Positions 9,649 through 18,588 of a stretch of DNA of 64,000 nt are shown here, one piece after another. The first letter of the stretch is position 1. Each line of letters opens with the position of its first letter. A program made the position numbers and the translations under genes. Source of the stretch: Pseudomonadota bacterium (lineage in GTDB: Bacteria > Pseudomonadota > Gammaproteobacteria > Acidiferrobacterales > UBA6901); the NCBI GenBank assembly GCA_021783175.1, contig JAJXUF010000005.1:1-64000 (forward strand). Reading direction: 5' to 3'. The notes below the pieces were generated by a model, which saw nothing but the letters and a program-made list of their open reading frames with translations, searched no databases and was not told where the DNA came from.

Positions 9649-10002
9649 TCACTGTTCGGGCAGTATCCAAATTGCCGTAACACTGCGAACGACGTTCTTT
9701 CCCTGCGTGGTATCGACGTACTTGATGCCGACCCGCTCGCCCTTTCTCAGGGCATATTTCCCGGTTCGGCCGTGAATCGAATACACCGCAGTGTCGTCAG
9801 TCAGCGTGACGCTGCCGTCATTGATTACCATGTTGTTTTGCGCTAGATCCAGCGCGTCAATTGTTCCTACTTCCTGGAAAGTGGACGGATAGCTTCCCGG
9901 CAATTCGGCGGCCTGCGCCAAGGGGGCAAGAAGCCCGGCGCACAGGGCCGCCGCGGTTAGCCCCCGGAACATTTGCCTAAGATATCTGCATTTCATGAGC
10001 AT
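9649..10002 (-). CDS. Small exported protein in the pilY2 position
   Basis: A 117-residue protein with a clear signal peptide (MFRGLTAAALCAGLLAPLAQA, cleavage after the AQA). The remaining ~85 residues are beta-rich: GTIDALDLAQNNMVINDGSV, then a TDDTAVYSI...KGERVGIKYV strand pattern. Lying between pilY1 and pilE, it holds the place of pilY2 of Pseudomonas, a small exported protein of unknown role in pilus assembly. The sequence pattern is compatible with that, but I name it by position and not by proven similarity. GGGAGACG precedes ATG 10002; ATG 9996 is an alternative start. Confidence 0.65.
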   Translation of the reverse strand: MLMKCRYLRQMFRGLTAAALCAGLLAPLAQAAELPGSYPSTFQEVGTIDALDLAQNNMVINDGSVTLTDDTAVYSIHGRTGKYALRKGERVGIKYVDTTQGKNVVRSVTAIWILPEQ

Positions 10003-10030
10003 CGTCTCCCGTTAAGTATTGCTCGGTGTT

Positions 10031-13000
10031 CTAGCGGATCTGCGTCCAGGAGATGCGGCCAGTGTTGGGTCCGCAGGATTCCGCAATATTCTGTATGGTG
10101 CCGCTCGGAGAGGGCTGGTACTTGATTTGCAGGCAGGAGCTGGGTCCGCCGGGGCCTCCGGGTGCCGGTTTGGGTCCATTTGGAAGAGTAAGAATTGTCG
10201 GGGTTGAAATGCCGGCGCCCTCCGGTACTCCCTCGGCCGCGACTGACTGACCACCAGCGGTAACGTTGTCACTGGCATCGACGACGCCGTCGCCATTGAG
10301 GTCAAAGGTCGCTGTTGGGCGGCCGCCGTTCATCGCGTCGAGCTCCATCAACCAGCCGGTCCCGCCGTACTGGCAAGGATCAGAAGACGGAATCAGCGTG
10401 TTAAACACGATGTTGCCGTTATCCAATACGGAGTCAGTGATCTGTCGTTCACCGGTCGTGGGCAGATCCAGGTACCATCCTTCATAAGTACCGGCAGTTG
10501 ATCCCGACGAGGGGCGCCATACCATGGGGTAATCCGTGGTGACGCGTACACTTGAGTTGGAGCTGGCAATGAATGTCTGTTGCAGCAAGCTGCTGCGGGT
10601 TGGCGCGGCGGTCCAGTTATTGTCCCAGATGCCGTAGAACGTCTGGGTGGTGGCGCCAACGGTGGTGTTGTCGCCCGGCTCTAGATATTTGCCGGTGCCG
10701 AAATACACCATGTAGCCGCCCAACCCGGTCGGTTGGTCGCTCACCTCGGGCGATGAAGTGATAGGCTGCAGATTGCCGGCAGAGTCCTTGGCCACGAAGA
10801 TCTTCACCGGGTGGTTGCTGTTGCTTGACCAGTTTGACGGATTCGTGCTCGTCAGGTCGAATCTCCACATATTGCCCTGCAGGTCACCGGCATAAACGTA
10901 TTCAGCGATGTTGTCGGCGTCGACGTCCACCACTGCTGGCTCGGCCAGACCGTTAGGCGTAGCGGTAGACGATTGGGCAGTACCGGCGCCCGTGTCGATC
11001 TTGACAAATGAGCCGGGGGGCCAGGTCGTACCGCTGCCGCCCCCGATGAATACGATATAAAGGAAGGCGTCCCCGGTAGTTCCGGTGCTGTTGTAGCCAT
11101 TGCCGAAGACCGCGGCCCATTCGCCGTTTGCCATTTTCGCGATGGTTGGCTTGCTGTAGGTGTCGCCCAGATCCGGATCGGTGAACTCCCACAGGACAAT
11201 ATTGGACGCATTGCCTTCGTTGAACTGGCTTGGGTCGGTCACATCCAGTGCGTAATAAGCCATACCACCTTCGCGCAGCCCGCCGACCAGCACCGACCGC
11301 CATTGGGGGGTTCCGGCCTTGGTGATGAATACATCACCTTCTGAGGGCGAACCGTCGACGAAGAATTCATGGGAATAGTTGGGAGCGGTTAGCTGGCTCA
11401 GGTTCGGAAAGACAGCGTTGGGAACGTAGGCGATTTCTTCCTGACCTGTATTGGCGTTGAAACCATGCAGCATGCCGTCATTGGCGCCCACGTAGATCAT
11501 CGGCGTACGATTCTGGTAAGTGCTCACAAATGTTGAATAAGGTGCTGCTTCCAGGGTATCGGGATAGTTGAAGGCCGGTGCACCCACATACAACGGTGTC
11601 GAGTCGACGATGTCGCCCAGATGGCCATTATTGGGAACGCAGGCGGTGGGCGTGGCGCCGGAATAACAGAGGCGCACGCGGAAATTGTCGCCAGTGCCTT
11701 CATTGGCCGAGCTGCCTCGGAGGTAATTCAGGCGGTCAGCACCCAGCGTGTCGCTGGTGCCGCCGGCATAGGGCACCAGATCAAGGTCAGCCGTCTGCGA
11801 TGCGGACAGGTTTGCCCAGCGGAACGGGACCCCTGCGTTTGTCGTCGGATTGAGGGTGATGATGGCGCGTCCGGTGTCGTAATTCTGACTCGAATTCAGT
11901 ACCTGACCCGCGTCCCAGGTCGCCGATGACGGTATCGCGCCGGTGCTCGAATTGAGCAGGTAGGCAAGCACTTGACCGACCCAGCCGGTGGTGTTGAATT
12001 TTGACTGGTAGATATAGGTTGAGCCCGATCCGCCCAGATAGCCCGAGCTGGCACCCAGCCCCGAGGCGGTCCCCTGGCGTGCGCCGATGTTGTTCAGGAT
12101 CGAGGAAAAGGCGGAAACAAGCTGCGAGGGATTGGCGGCACTGTAGTACATGCCGCGCCCGTTAATGGCCGCATGCCAAAGGTCGTCCAGGTTGGCCAGA
12201 GGACCCGAGGTGGAGGTGATGGGCCAGCCAGTCTGCGAGGATCCGGTACATGCCGTTTCGGCTGTGCTTCCGCTCGTCAACAGTGCCTGATAGCAGGGCC
12301 CGTTTGACGGTTGGTCCCAGGTAAGATCGCCGTTGGCGCCCAGGCCGACAGTGAAGGTGCTCACATGCTGCCACGTCGCCGGATCATTTTCCGGGTTGTA
12401 GTAGTCTGCAGTGGACAGCGTCGTCGGAGTGTTTCCCGAAGTGGAATAGGGAATATAAGGCGGCACATTGTTAGTCAGATCCGGACGCAGGTCGTGGCTC
12501 CAGTAATAGAAAGAGATGTCGGCCAGATTTGGCGCAGTCGAGGCCGGCGAACTGTTATCCGGGTAAATAAGCTGATTTGATCCGTCCGGAGTATACGCAG
12601 TTCCGTCCGGCAAGGTGACGGCGGTGGAGTCCGTGTCAGTGCTCACGGTGTGTATGCTCGGGGAGACGTTCCATTCGCCGTCGGTAAATATCACGGAGAA
12701 GTTCTGACGGCACGAATATTCCGTTCCCACGGATGTGCCGGGATTTTGTGCCCAAGGTTCATAAACGCCGTTGGTCGACGAAGTCTGGGAGATGTAGTTT
12801 CCGGCCCTCTGCATGGCGTCGAGCATGGGAGTGCCACCACCGGCGGGCGAATTGTAAAGCCAGGTGAAGAAGGTATTGCGTGCGTTCTGCGAGGTCGCCG
12901 GGTTGGTATAGCCCGTGCTGAACGGCTGGACATAGGTGCCGGGACAGCTCGCGCTCGGCGCCTGGCCGAATCCGGTATTACAGGTATTAATGCGCTGGTA

Positions 13001-13735
13001 GGCGATGCGGATCGCGCCATCCTGAACCTTGGCGAAGGAAAGTCCTGCCGAGGTCATCGCATCAAGCGTGTGAGTACGGTAATAGCTGTACCAGTTGGCG
13101 AAATTCTGGCGCTCGTCCGTACCGCCAGGACCGGAAGTCGAACTCACTACAACCTTGCGGTAGCACGCATCGTTGCTGGTTGCGACCGGACTGCAAGCAG
13201 TCGTCGTGGGGTCGTAGACATAATAAAAGGCCGCCTGGCCGGAGGTTGTGCCGGTACCGCAACTCGCATAAGGCTCACCGAATAAGGCGTTCCACGTGAC
13301 TTGGTAATTTGAAGACAGATCGACTGTGCCAGCGCCCGTGTTGTAGCCGTCTAAATACGCAGCAGTAAAGCTGGTGGCCGTGGTGTTGAGCGGGCCGTCG
13401 CTCGAGTTGACTGCCGGCTGATAGGCGACAGTCGGGTCGTAATAAATACGATTGACGGTGCTGGAGCAGCCACGAGGATAGGTCGCAAGGTCAGTGGACC
13501 CCGCTGTTATGCCGCCCACCGGATCCGGCAAGAAACCCCAGCCCATGCTCCCTGAATCATCGATGGTGAAAATGACGTTCGGTTGTACCGAATTGGTCAA
13601 ATCAAGCGGCACATCCGGCAAGCTGAGCGGAGCGGCATAGGCCGTCATTGCCGGTGCCAGCGCCAGCGCGCACGCAACGATGAACGTGAATGCCCTGGCA
13701 AGTAAGCGCAGGTGTTTGCAAATCGCCTTTTTCAT
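10031..13735 (-). CDS. pilY1: PilC/PilY1-family type IV pilus tip adhesin
   Basis: A 1234-residue exported protein. A signal peptide ending AMTAYAAP is followed by an N-terminal von Willebrand A-like region with the MIDAS motif NVIFTIDDSGSMGWG (about residue 55). The C-terminal half is the PilC-type beta-propeller. It has a calcium loop DVDADNIAEYVYAGD near residue 936, the site that in Pseudomonas PilY1 controls pilus retraction. A second EF-hand-like loop, DLNGDGVVDASD, lies close to the C-terminus. Start is ATG 13735 (MKKAICKH) because GGGAG lies 8 nt upstream; ATG 13750 is less likely. It acts with the minor pilins as tip adhesin and assembly factor. Confidence 0.93.
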   Translation of the reverse strand: MKKAICKHLRLLARAFTFIVACALALAPAMTAYAAPLSLPDVPLDLTNSVQPNVIFTIDDSGSMGWGFLPDPVGGITAGSTDLATYPRGCSSTVNRIYYDPTVAYQPAVNSSDGPLNTTATSFTAAYLDGYNTGAGTVDLSSNYQVTWNALFGEPYASCGTGTTSGQAAFYYVYDPTTTACSPVATSNDACYRKVVVSSTSGPGGTDERQNFANWYSYYRTHTLDAMTSAGLSFAKVQDGAIRIAYQRINTCNTGFGQAPSASCPGTYVQPFSTGYTNPATSQNARNTFFTWLYNSPAGGGTPMLDAMQRAGNYISQTSSTNGVYEPWAQNPGTSVGTEYSCRQNFSVIFTDGEWNVSPSIHTVSTDTDSTAVTLPDGTAYTPDGSNQLIYPDNSSPASTAPNLADISFYYWSHDLRPDLTNNVPPYIPYSTSGNTPTTLSTADYYNPENDPATWQHVSTFTVGLGANGDLTWDQPSNGPCYQALLTSGSTAETACTGSSQTGWPITSTSGPLANLDDLWHAAINGRGMYYSAANPSQLVSAFSSILNNIGARQGTASGLGASSGYLGGSGSTYIYQSKFNTTGWVGQVLAYLLNSSTGAIPSSATWDAGQVLNSSQNYDTGRAIITLNPTTNAGVPFRWANLSASQTADLDLVPYAGGTSDTLGADRLNYLRGSSANEGTGDNFRVRLCYSGATPTACVPNNGHLGDIVDSTPLYVGAPAFNYPDTLEAAPYSTFVSTYQNRTPMIYVGANDGMLHGFNANTGQEEIAYVPNAVFPNLSQLTAPNYSHEFFVDGSPSEGDVFITKAGTPQWRSVLVGGLREGGMAYYALDVTDPSQFNEGNASNIVLWEFTDPDLGDTYSKPTIAKMANGEWAAVFGNGYNSTGTTGDAFLYIVFIGGGSGTTWPPGSFVKIDTGAGTAQSSTATPNGLAEPAVVDVDADNIAEYVYAGDLQGNMWRFDLTSTNPSNWSSNSNHPVKIFVAKDSAGNLQPITSSPEVSDQPTGLGGYMVYFGTGKYLEPGDNTTVGATTQTFYGIWDNNWTAAPTRSSLLQQTFIASSNSSVRVTTDYPMVWRPSSGSTAGTYEGWYLDLPTTGERQITDSVLDNGNIVFNTLIPSSDPCQYGGTGWLMELDAMNGGRPTATFDLNGDGVVDASDNVTAGGQSVAAEGVPEGAGISTPTILTLPNGPKPAPGGPGGPSSCLQIKYQPSPSGTIQNIAESCGPNTGRISWTQIR

Positions 13736-13889
13736 GACATCGACTCCCATTCGAAATGCGTTGGCATTACTTTATTTTCTGATCCATGCGTACGCCGAAA
13801 CGAACTCACTTTTTTAAGCTTTGGTGACTGTCCGCGCAATGCGCGAATCAGTCGCGAAATTTGCCGACCGTAGACTGCGTTCAGTGTGC

Positions 13890-14435
13890 TCACTCCCGAC
13901 CATATACTTCCTGCAGTGTGCTCACGGCGTTTGGGGTGGTGCCCCATCCCCAAGCTGTGATCCGGTAGAAAATAACTTGCGGGGCCTTGATACCAATCAC
14001 AAGGTTGCCACCCGGGGCTGCGCCGACGTATTCAACGACGTATTTCGGGGCTGCAGACAACGCCAGCGGACCAGTACCGATGACCGCTGCATTCGTCGTG
14101 GCCCCGCCGTTTGTCAACCACCAGTTCGACCCGTGTGTAAGCATGCTCGAAAAATCACCCGCAACCCCGTAGCTCAGGGCGGTGCCGAGGGTGTATGGCA
14201 GGCTGGACGACGGCGGAAGCTGCTGGGGCGCGGACCCGATTGCTATTTCGGCCTCGATTAATGCAGACTCCGCCGCATCGAACGACGCCTGCTTATCTTT
14301 TTCGTTGACGGCCATATTCTGCTGAAGCGTGCTGGTGGTAATGGCCGTAACGCCGATGATGGTCAGGAGCAGCAGAAATATCAGCGCAACCACCAGCGTG
14401 GCGCCGCGTTCTGCTCTAATCGTTCGCTGCGCCAT
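13890..14435 (-). CDS. pilX: Type IV pilus minor protein PilX
   Basis: A 181-residue PilX-type protein: leader MAQRTIRAERG, then ATLVVALIFLLLLTIIGVTA and the characteristic SFDAAESALIEAE segment of the PilX N-terminal domain. I choose ATG 14435 because AAAGGAA lies 5 nt upstream. It also gives a prepilin-like 11-residue leader, whereas the open frame reaching to 14540 would give an implausible 46-residue leader. The gap to the pilW stop is about 107 nt. The protein acts in the minor pilin complex that primes pilus assembly and presents PilY1. Confidence 0.87.
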   Translation of the reverse strand: MAQRTIRAERGATLVVALIFLLLLTIIGVTAITTSTLQQNMAVNEKDKQASFDAAESALIEAEIAIGSAPQQLPPSSSLPYTLGTALSYGVAGDFSSMLTHGSNWWLTNGGATTNAAVIGTGPLALSAAPKYVVEYVGAAPGGNLVIGIKAPQVIFYRITAWGWGTTPNAVSTLQEVYGRE

Positions 14436-14542
14436 TTGATTCCTTTGTCTGAGGATCGCAGCAGGTTGCGCAACTACTGCCGCTGCTGCGAACAAGACGC
14501 TGACTTTTGTCGGTCTATTCATGCCGGTTGTAGTACGCATTG

Positions 14543-15883
14543 TTACTGCCCCCGATTACGCAAGCTGACCGTTTCGGTAAACACGCGACGGCGCAGATCG
14601 TCATGGACTACCGATTCGTCGACGACTGTAGAATCATTGTTGTTTATTCCCGTCAGATAGTACTTACCGGTGTCCTGAGTCGTGTCCGTTGCCGAACCGG
14701 TGACGTTGGTTGTGCTCATCAGCAGACTGAAGCGCACAGTGACGACCTTCTGCCACTCGCCATTAGCATCCACCTGTGCGGCGGTTTCATAGAGTTCCGG
14801 TATTCCGTCTGGCCGCAGGGCTTGGCCTGGTGGAGCGGTGGCATCCCGATCCACACCGTAAAGTATTTGCAGGTTATCGACGCCGTGGACGATCTCGGTC
14901 GCCGTCAATGAGCCATTGGGGGTCAAGGGATAGGTTGCTTCCCATAATCCGGGACCATCTTGGGCATTGTTGGGATCGGTCGCCACGAAAAACGCCGAAG
15001 ACGTCAAGGTGTAAAGTGCTGTTGATCCAGGAACGTATTTGCTTATGTTAGAACTGCAGCCATTGGAATTGCCCCAGGAGATGCAGCTATTGCCCGGTGA
15101 GTAGGTGTTGGAACCTGAATGCGTAATATCGGTCAGCGATGCGCCATTGCTGACACTAGTGATCTGAAAAATGTCGGCCTGACTGCAGTTGGACACGAAC
15201 GCAATTGTGCCTACTGGCGGCGCTGTGTAGCCGTTAGTAAGGTGTATTGTGGCCGAGTCCATTGTGGGGTTATTCATTATCGGCGCGGGATTGCCGCTTA
15301 TGTGGTAGATGAGAATGGCGTCGGTACCGGGCGTGATCCCACCCGGCGAACCTGCCGAAGCAACACCTGACATCCCAAACACGCTGGAATCGATGTTAGG
15401 TGTCCAGTCGCCGACATTGGTGTCGTTGGTGTGATATGTGGTCGCGGTCGGCTGGAATACACTTCCGGGGGCGGTGTTAGTGTTAGTGTATTCGAACCCC
15501 ATGATGCCTTGGGTCAAATAATTCTTTACGGATTTGCCCGCAGCATTAAGATCATTTCTGACTTCGTTTTGTGGCACGGCGTTAAGACAGCCCAGATTAC
15601 CCGCCTGGCGGATTTGGAACTCCATGGTATCCATGGCAAACCGGGCGTTTTCCTGCAGACGCGACAATCCCTGATCAACCCGATAAGTGTTGCTACTGCT
15701 CGAAAATACCTGAACGACCCCGATGAGGATAATGAGGCCGATAACCATGGCGACCATGAGTTCGACGAGCGAAAAGCCTTGGACAAGCGCGATGCTTGCC
15801 CGATTTCGAACGTTCCTTTTTCCGGCGTTCACGCTGTGGCGACTCCGGTTGCCATTTATCTGTGGGTGTCTTGGATAGGTCAT
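14543..15883 (-). CDS. pilW: Type IV pilus minor protein PilW
   Basis: A 446-residue PilW-family pseudopilin. A class III signal GFSLVELMVAMVIGLIILIG follows a leader of about 34 residues, longer than usual, and then the PilW-typical RLQENARFAMDTMEFQIRQA. The large C-terminal region is Ser/Thr/Asn-rich with several cysteines. ATG 15883 lies 11 nt after the pilV stop. The frame stays open far upstream through pilV on another register, which I take as chance. Role: minor pilin priming subcomplex. Confidence 0.88.
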   Translation of the reverse strand: MTYPRHPQINGNRSRHSVNAGKRNVRNRASIALVQGFSLVELMVAMVIGLIILIGVVQVFSSSSNTYRVDQGLSRLQENARFAMDTMEFQIRQAGNLGCLNAVPQNEVRNDLNAAGKSVKNYLTQGIMGFEYTNTNTAPGSVFQPTATTYHTNDTNVGDWTPNIDSSVFGMSGVASAGSPGGITPGTDAILIYHISGNPAPIMNNPTMDSATIHLTNGYTAPPVGTIAFVSNCSQADIFQITSVSNGASLTDITHSGSNTYSPGNSCISWGNSNGCSSNISKYVPGSTALYTLTSSAFFVATDPNNAQDGPGLWEATYPLTPNGSLTATEIVHGVDNLQILYGVDRDATAPPGQALRPDGIPELYETAAQVDANGEWQKVVTVRFSLLMSTTNVTGSATDTTQDTGKYYLTGINNNDSTVVDESVVHDDLRRRVFTETVSLRNRGQ

Positions 15884-15894
15884 ATTTGTTGTCT

Positions 15895-16392
15895 CTAGTA
15901 CAACTGGACAGTTTCGCTTTCTTGCAGCGGAAGGTTCTTTTCCGTCCATGACACGGTAACGGTGTATGTATTGGGATAGGTCGAGTTGGACGCGATCGTC
16001 ACGCCACCGCTGTAAAGCGTTTTCTGCAGGAAAGCAATCCACTGATTGATGTCGTAATTGGCCATCGCCGTCGGACTGCTGCATTGAAGAACGCCGCCTG
16101 ACGGCGTGCAACTGGGCGAAAGAGTGCCGGTGGACGCGTTGACCGAGACAGCATAACTGCCGAGCGCGTTGTAGTTGGCCCGCATATCGTCGATGACGTT
16201 GTCGAGGAGCAAAGTCGCTTGGGTGCGTTCGTACGATTCATGGCTGTAGGCGAGTCCGTAGGTCTGTAGACCAGCGAGGCCCAGCAATCCAATCGACAAA
16301 ACCAAAAGTGCCACGAGCACTTCCACCAGGCTGAAGCCGCTTTGCAGGCCGGAAGGAGTGCTCATACCGATTTGCCGTTGGACTGAATTCAT
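15895..16392 (-). CDS. pilV: Type IV pilus minor protein PilV
   Basis: A 165-residue minor pilin. The prepilin site is GFSLVEVLVALLVLSIGLL after a 19-residue leader, followed by the PilV-like GLAGLQTYGLAYSHESYERT. Two cysteines in SPSCTPSGGVLQCSS probably form a disulphide. The start is ATG 16392 with CAGGAAACC upstream; ATG 16365 is an internal alternative that would give a short leader. The last amino acids end four codons before the pilW start, indicating tight coupling. Confidence 0.86.
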   Translation of the reverse strand: MNSVQRQIGMSTPSGLQSGFSLVEVLVALLVLSIGLLGLAGLQTYGLAYSHESYERTQATLLLDNVIDDMRANYNALGSYAVSVNASTGTLSPSCTPSGGVLQCSSPTAMANYDINQWIAFLQKTLYSGGVTIASNSTYPNTYTVTVSWTEKNLPLQESETVQLY

Positions 16393-16417
16393 GACAGGTT
16401 TCCTGATGCCTTTTCTC

Positions 16418-17122
16418 TTAGGGGCACGACGACACAATTCCTTGATGAGTGCTTACTTCGCCGACCGAATCGACGCTGATTACCCGCGCTGAACAGCTTG
16501 GACGACTCGGATCGCTGAGCGAAAATCGGAACTCTGACGATCCGAGCGGCAAGTTCGTCGGCGGTTGGCTTGTACCTGTAAAGATCAAGATTGTGGGTGT
16601 CGTGCCACTGGGAAAAACCGCCAGCCCCAACAAATCACCCCCGGAAAGCGCACGACGATAGCGAACCACGGTATCGCCGGCGTCGAGCACGCCATCAAGA
16701 TTGGCGTCGATAAAGGTCAGGTAACCCCCTTGCCAACTGGTCTGGGCAAGACAGGTGGCGCCATCGTTTGAGGGGCAAAGACCGACTGACAACCCTCGTT
16801 TGACTGCCTGGCTGCGTGCATAGGTCAGGTCGGTCACCAGATCATTGATCTGTGTACGTGCCCGACTGTTCTGTACAAATGTCCGTATATTGGGAACAGC
16901 GACAACGAGCAGAACCGAGGCAACAGCCAGCGTGACGACGAGTTCAATAAGGGTAAAACCACGCGGCGAGCCGGCACCGATGAACGGCTTATTGTCACCG
17001 ATGAATGGTGCGACTGACGGTAGAGGTATGCCGACAGACGGTAGTTGCGGCCCGACAAAAAATCGAGCCAAACAAGCAATTTGTCGTTTCTGAATGTCAG
17101 ATTTCTTCTTAAGGTTATTCAT
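16418..17122 (-). CDS. fimT: GspH/FimT-type pseudopilin with very long leader
   Basis: First gene of the minor-pilin operon, 234 residues. The mature part starts FTLIELVVTLAVASVLLVVA after a G, then RTQINDLVTDLTYARSQAVKRG, the GspH/FimT signature, with cysteines typical of the family (LCPSNDGATC, PSCSARV). The leader ahead of the cleavage site is about 54 residues, against the usual 6-20. It is built of short repeats (LPSVGIPLPSV, PFIGDNKPFIG). The only upstream start with a ribosome-binding site (GGGAA) is ATG 17122; no good internal start lies closer to the cleavage site. fimT and fimU are hard to tell apart. Confidence 0.84.
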   Translation of the reverse strand: MNNLKKKSDIQKRQIACLARFFVGPQLPSVGIPLPSVAPFIGDNKPFIGAGSPRGFTLIELVVTLAVASVLLVVAVPNIRTFVQNSRARTQINDLVTDLTYARSQAVKRGLSVGLCPSNDGATCLAQTSWQGGYLTFIDANLDGVLDAGDTVVRYRRALSGGDLLGLAVFPSGTTPTILIFTGTSQPPTNLPLGSSEFRFSLSDPSRPSCSARVISVDSVGEVSTHQGIVSSCP

Positions 17123-17176
17123 GTACGTTCCCGGAAACGCGGAATTTCAGCAAATTTCCATTGGGCCATTGGATTT

Positions 17177-17204
17177 AGTATAGCGGCCCCCCGCGTGCTG
17201 GCAA
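17177..17204 (-). promoter_or_regulatory. Putative promoter of the minor-pilin operon
   Basis: On the minus strand TTGCCA (17204-17199, five of six to TTGACA) is followed after 16 nt by TATACT (17182-17177). Initiation near 17170 would leave a leader of about 48 nt before the fimT ATG at 17122. The rest of the 338-nt fimT-thiO gap shows no convincing gene. Confidence 0.55.
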
Positions 17205-17460
17205 CTCGACACCAGGTTGGTCTGGCCCAAGTTGGAACATTTTCGCCAGCAGCCGTTTAGAGCCATGAGCGATGACCAACGGATTAAAACGGGCGACGAA
17301 CGGTCTGTCTACGCGGCTGGAGTAACGACGAACGGTACGGTGCAGCAGATGACCGGAACGTCGCCCGGAGAAGTGCAATCGCCTATTGCACAGATTGGCC
17401 TATGAGCGTCAAATCTCCTTCCCTCGAGTAAGGGCATCCATTGGAGAGCTGAGAACTACT

Positions 17461-18552
17461 TTGAAGACACCGATCTACATTATCGGCGGCGGTATCATTG
17501 GGCTGCTAACCGCCTACGAACTGGTCGCGGCCGCTGAAAAGGTTGTCGTGATCGACCATCAGTCTATTGGGCAGGAAGCATCCTGGGCGGGCGGGGGCAT
17601 TCTCTCTCCGCTTTATCCCTGGCGTTATCCGGAGCCTGTAGAGCAACTGGCTCGCTGGAGTCAGAGTCATTACCAGGATCTGGCCGAAACGCTCAGGGTA
17701 GAGACCGGAATTGATACCCAATGGATACGCTCCGGTCTCCTGATTATAGATGAGAACGACACCGATACTGGGTTTAATTGGTGCCGAACTCATTCGATCG
17801 TCGCGGATCTTGTTGACCAGAAAGGCATGACCCATCTAGAGCCGCATGTAAGGATGCGATCGAATTCGGCGCTAAATCTGCCGGACGTAGCGCAAATTCG
17901 AAATCCCCGTTTCCTCAAGGCCCTGGTAGCTTGGCTGCGCGCCCACGGCGTGGAAATAAGAGAGAACGTTGCTGCGAAAAGCCTCGAGGTGAGAGCGGGA
18001 GCGTTGACGGCGATCCACACCGATTCGGGCCCTATTAATGTCGAGCGCGCCATTGTGGCAGCCGGGGCCTGGAGTGGGGCACTGCTGGCGACCGCGGAAG
18101 TGCAAGTCCCCGTCATGCCGATCAAGGGGCAGATGCTGCTATTGCGAGGATCTGCTGCAGCCCCTTTTAACCACATTCTATTGCGCGAAGCGTGCTATTT
18201 GATCCCGAGGCAGGATGGACGCGTTCTAGTGGGAAGTTCCCAAGAAGAGAGCGGGTTTGATAAATCCACCACCGAATCCGTTCGCGTCATGCTTTACGGC
18301 AAAGCTGTCGACCTTGTGCCAAGCCTGAGGGAATGGCAAATCGAGCGTCAATGGGCAGGATTGCGTCCGGGTTCGCCCGATGGAATCCCTTATATTGGTT
18401 CCCATCCAGAAATTAAGGGTTTATACGTCAATACCGGCCACTTTCGCAACGGCATCGTGCTGGCGCCAGCATCTGCGCGGTTAGCTGCTGACCTCGTGCT
18501 TGGCCGAACACCTTTCCTTGATCTCCGTCAATTTCGAATCCTGCGCAAATGA
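17461..18552 (+). CDS. thiO: Glycine oxidase ThiO (FAD-dependent)
   Basis: A 363-residue FAD oxidoreductase of the DAO family. ThiO oxidises glycine to the imine used for the thiazole ring of thiamine. The N-terminal dinucleotide fold is YIIGGGIIGLLTAYEL, with the ThiO-typical ASWAGGGILSPLYPWRYP (FAD-binding, residues ~42-59) and the C-terminal WAGLRPGSPDGIPYIG...GHFRNGIVLAPASA. TTG 17461 is the likely start since the fold begins five residues later; GGAGAG lies 12-13 nt upstream. No other thiamine genes are nearby, so the pathway role is inferred from family membership. Confidence 0.87.
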   Translation: MKTPIYIIGGGIIGLLTAYELVAAAEKVVVIDHQSIGQEASWAGGGILSPLYPWRYPEPVEQLARWSQSHYQDLAETLRVETGIDTQWIRSGLLIIDENDTDTGFNWCRTHSIVADLVDQKGMTHLEPHVRMRSNSALNLPDVAQIRNPRFLKALVAWLRAHGVEIRENVAAKSLEVRAGALTAIHTDSGPINVERAIVAAGAWSGALLATAEVQVPVMPIKGQMLLLRGSAAAPFNHILLREACYLIPRQDGRVLVGSSQEESGFDKSTTESVRVMLYGKAVDLVPSLREWQIERQWAGLRPGSPDGIPYIGSHPEIKGLYVNTGHFRNGIVLAPASARLAADLVLGRTPFLDLRQFRILRK

Positions 18553-18558
18553 GCTAAG

Positions 18559-18588
18559 TTGGACTTAGTTCACAGCGAGACTTATAAT
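18559..18588 (+). promoter_or_regulatory. Putative promoter of the Fur-family gene
   Basis: A perfect TATAAT at 18583-18588 stands 18 nt after TTGGAC (18559-18564). The box overlaps the first ATG of the gene. If it is used, translation must start at the second ATG (18599) with almost no leader. Confidence 0.45.

Noticed and set aside
17265..17405. 46-codon open frame (MSDDQRIKTGDERS...) upstream of thiO
   Set aside because: Low complexity, no conserved motif and no clear ribosome-binding site; lies in the divergent regulatory gap.
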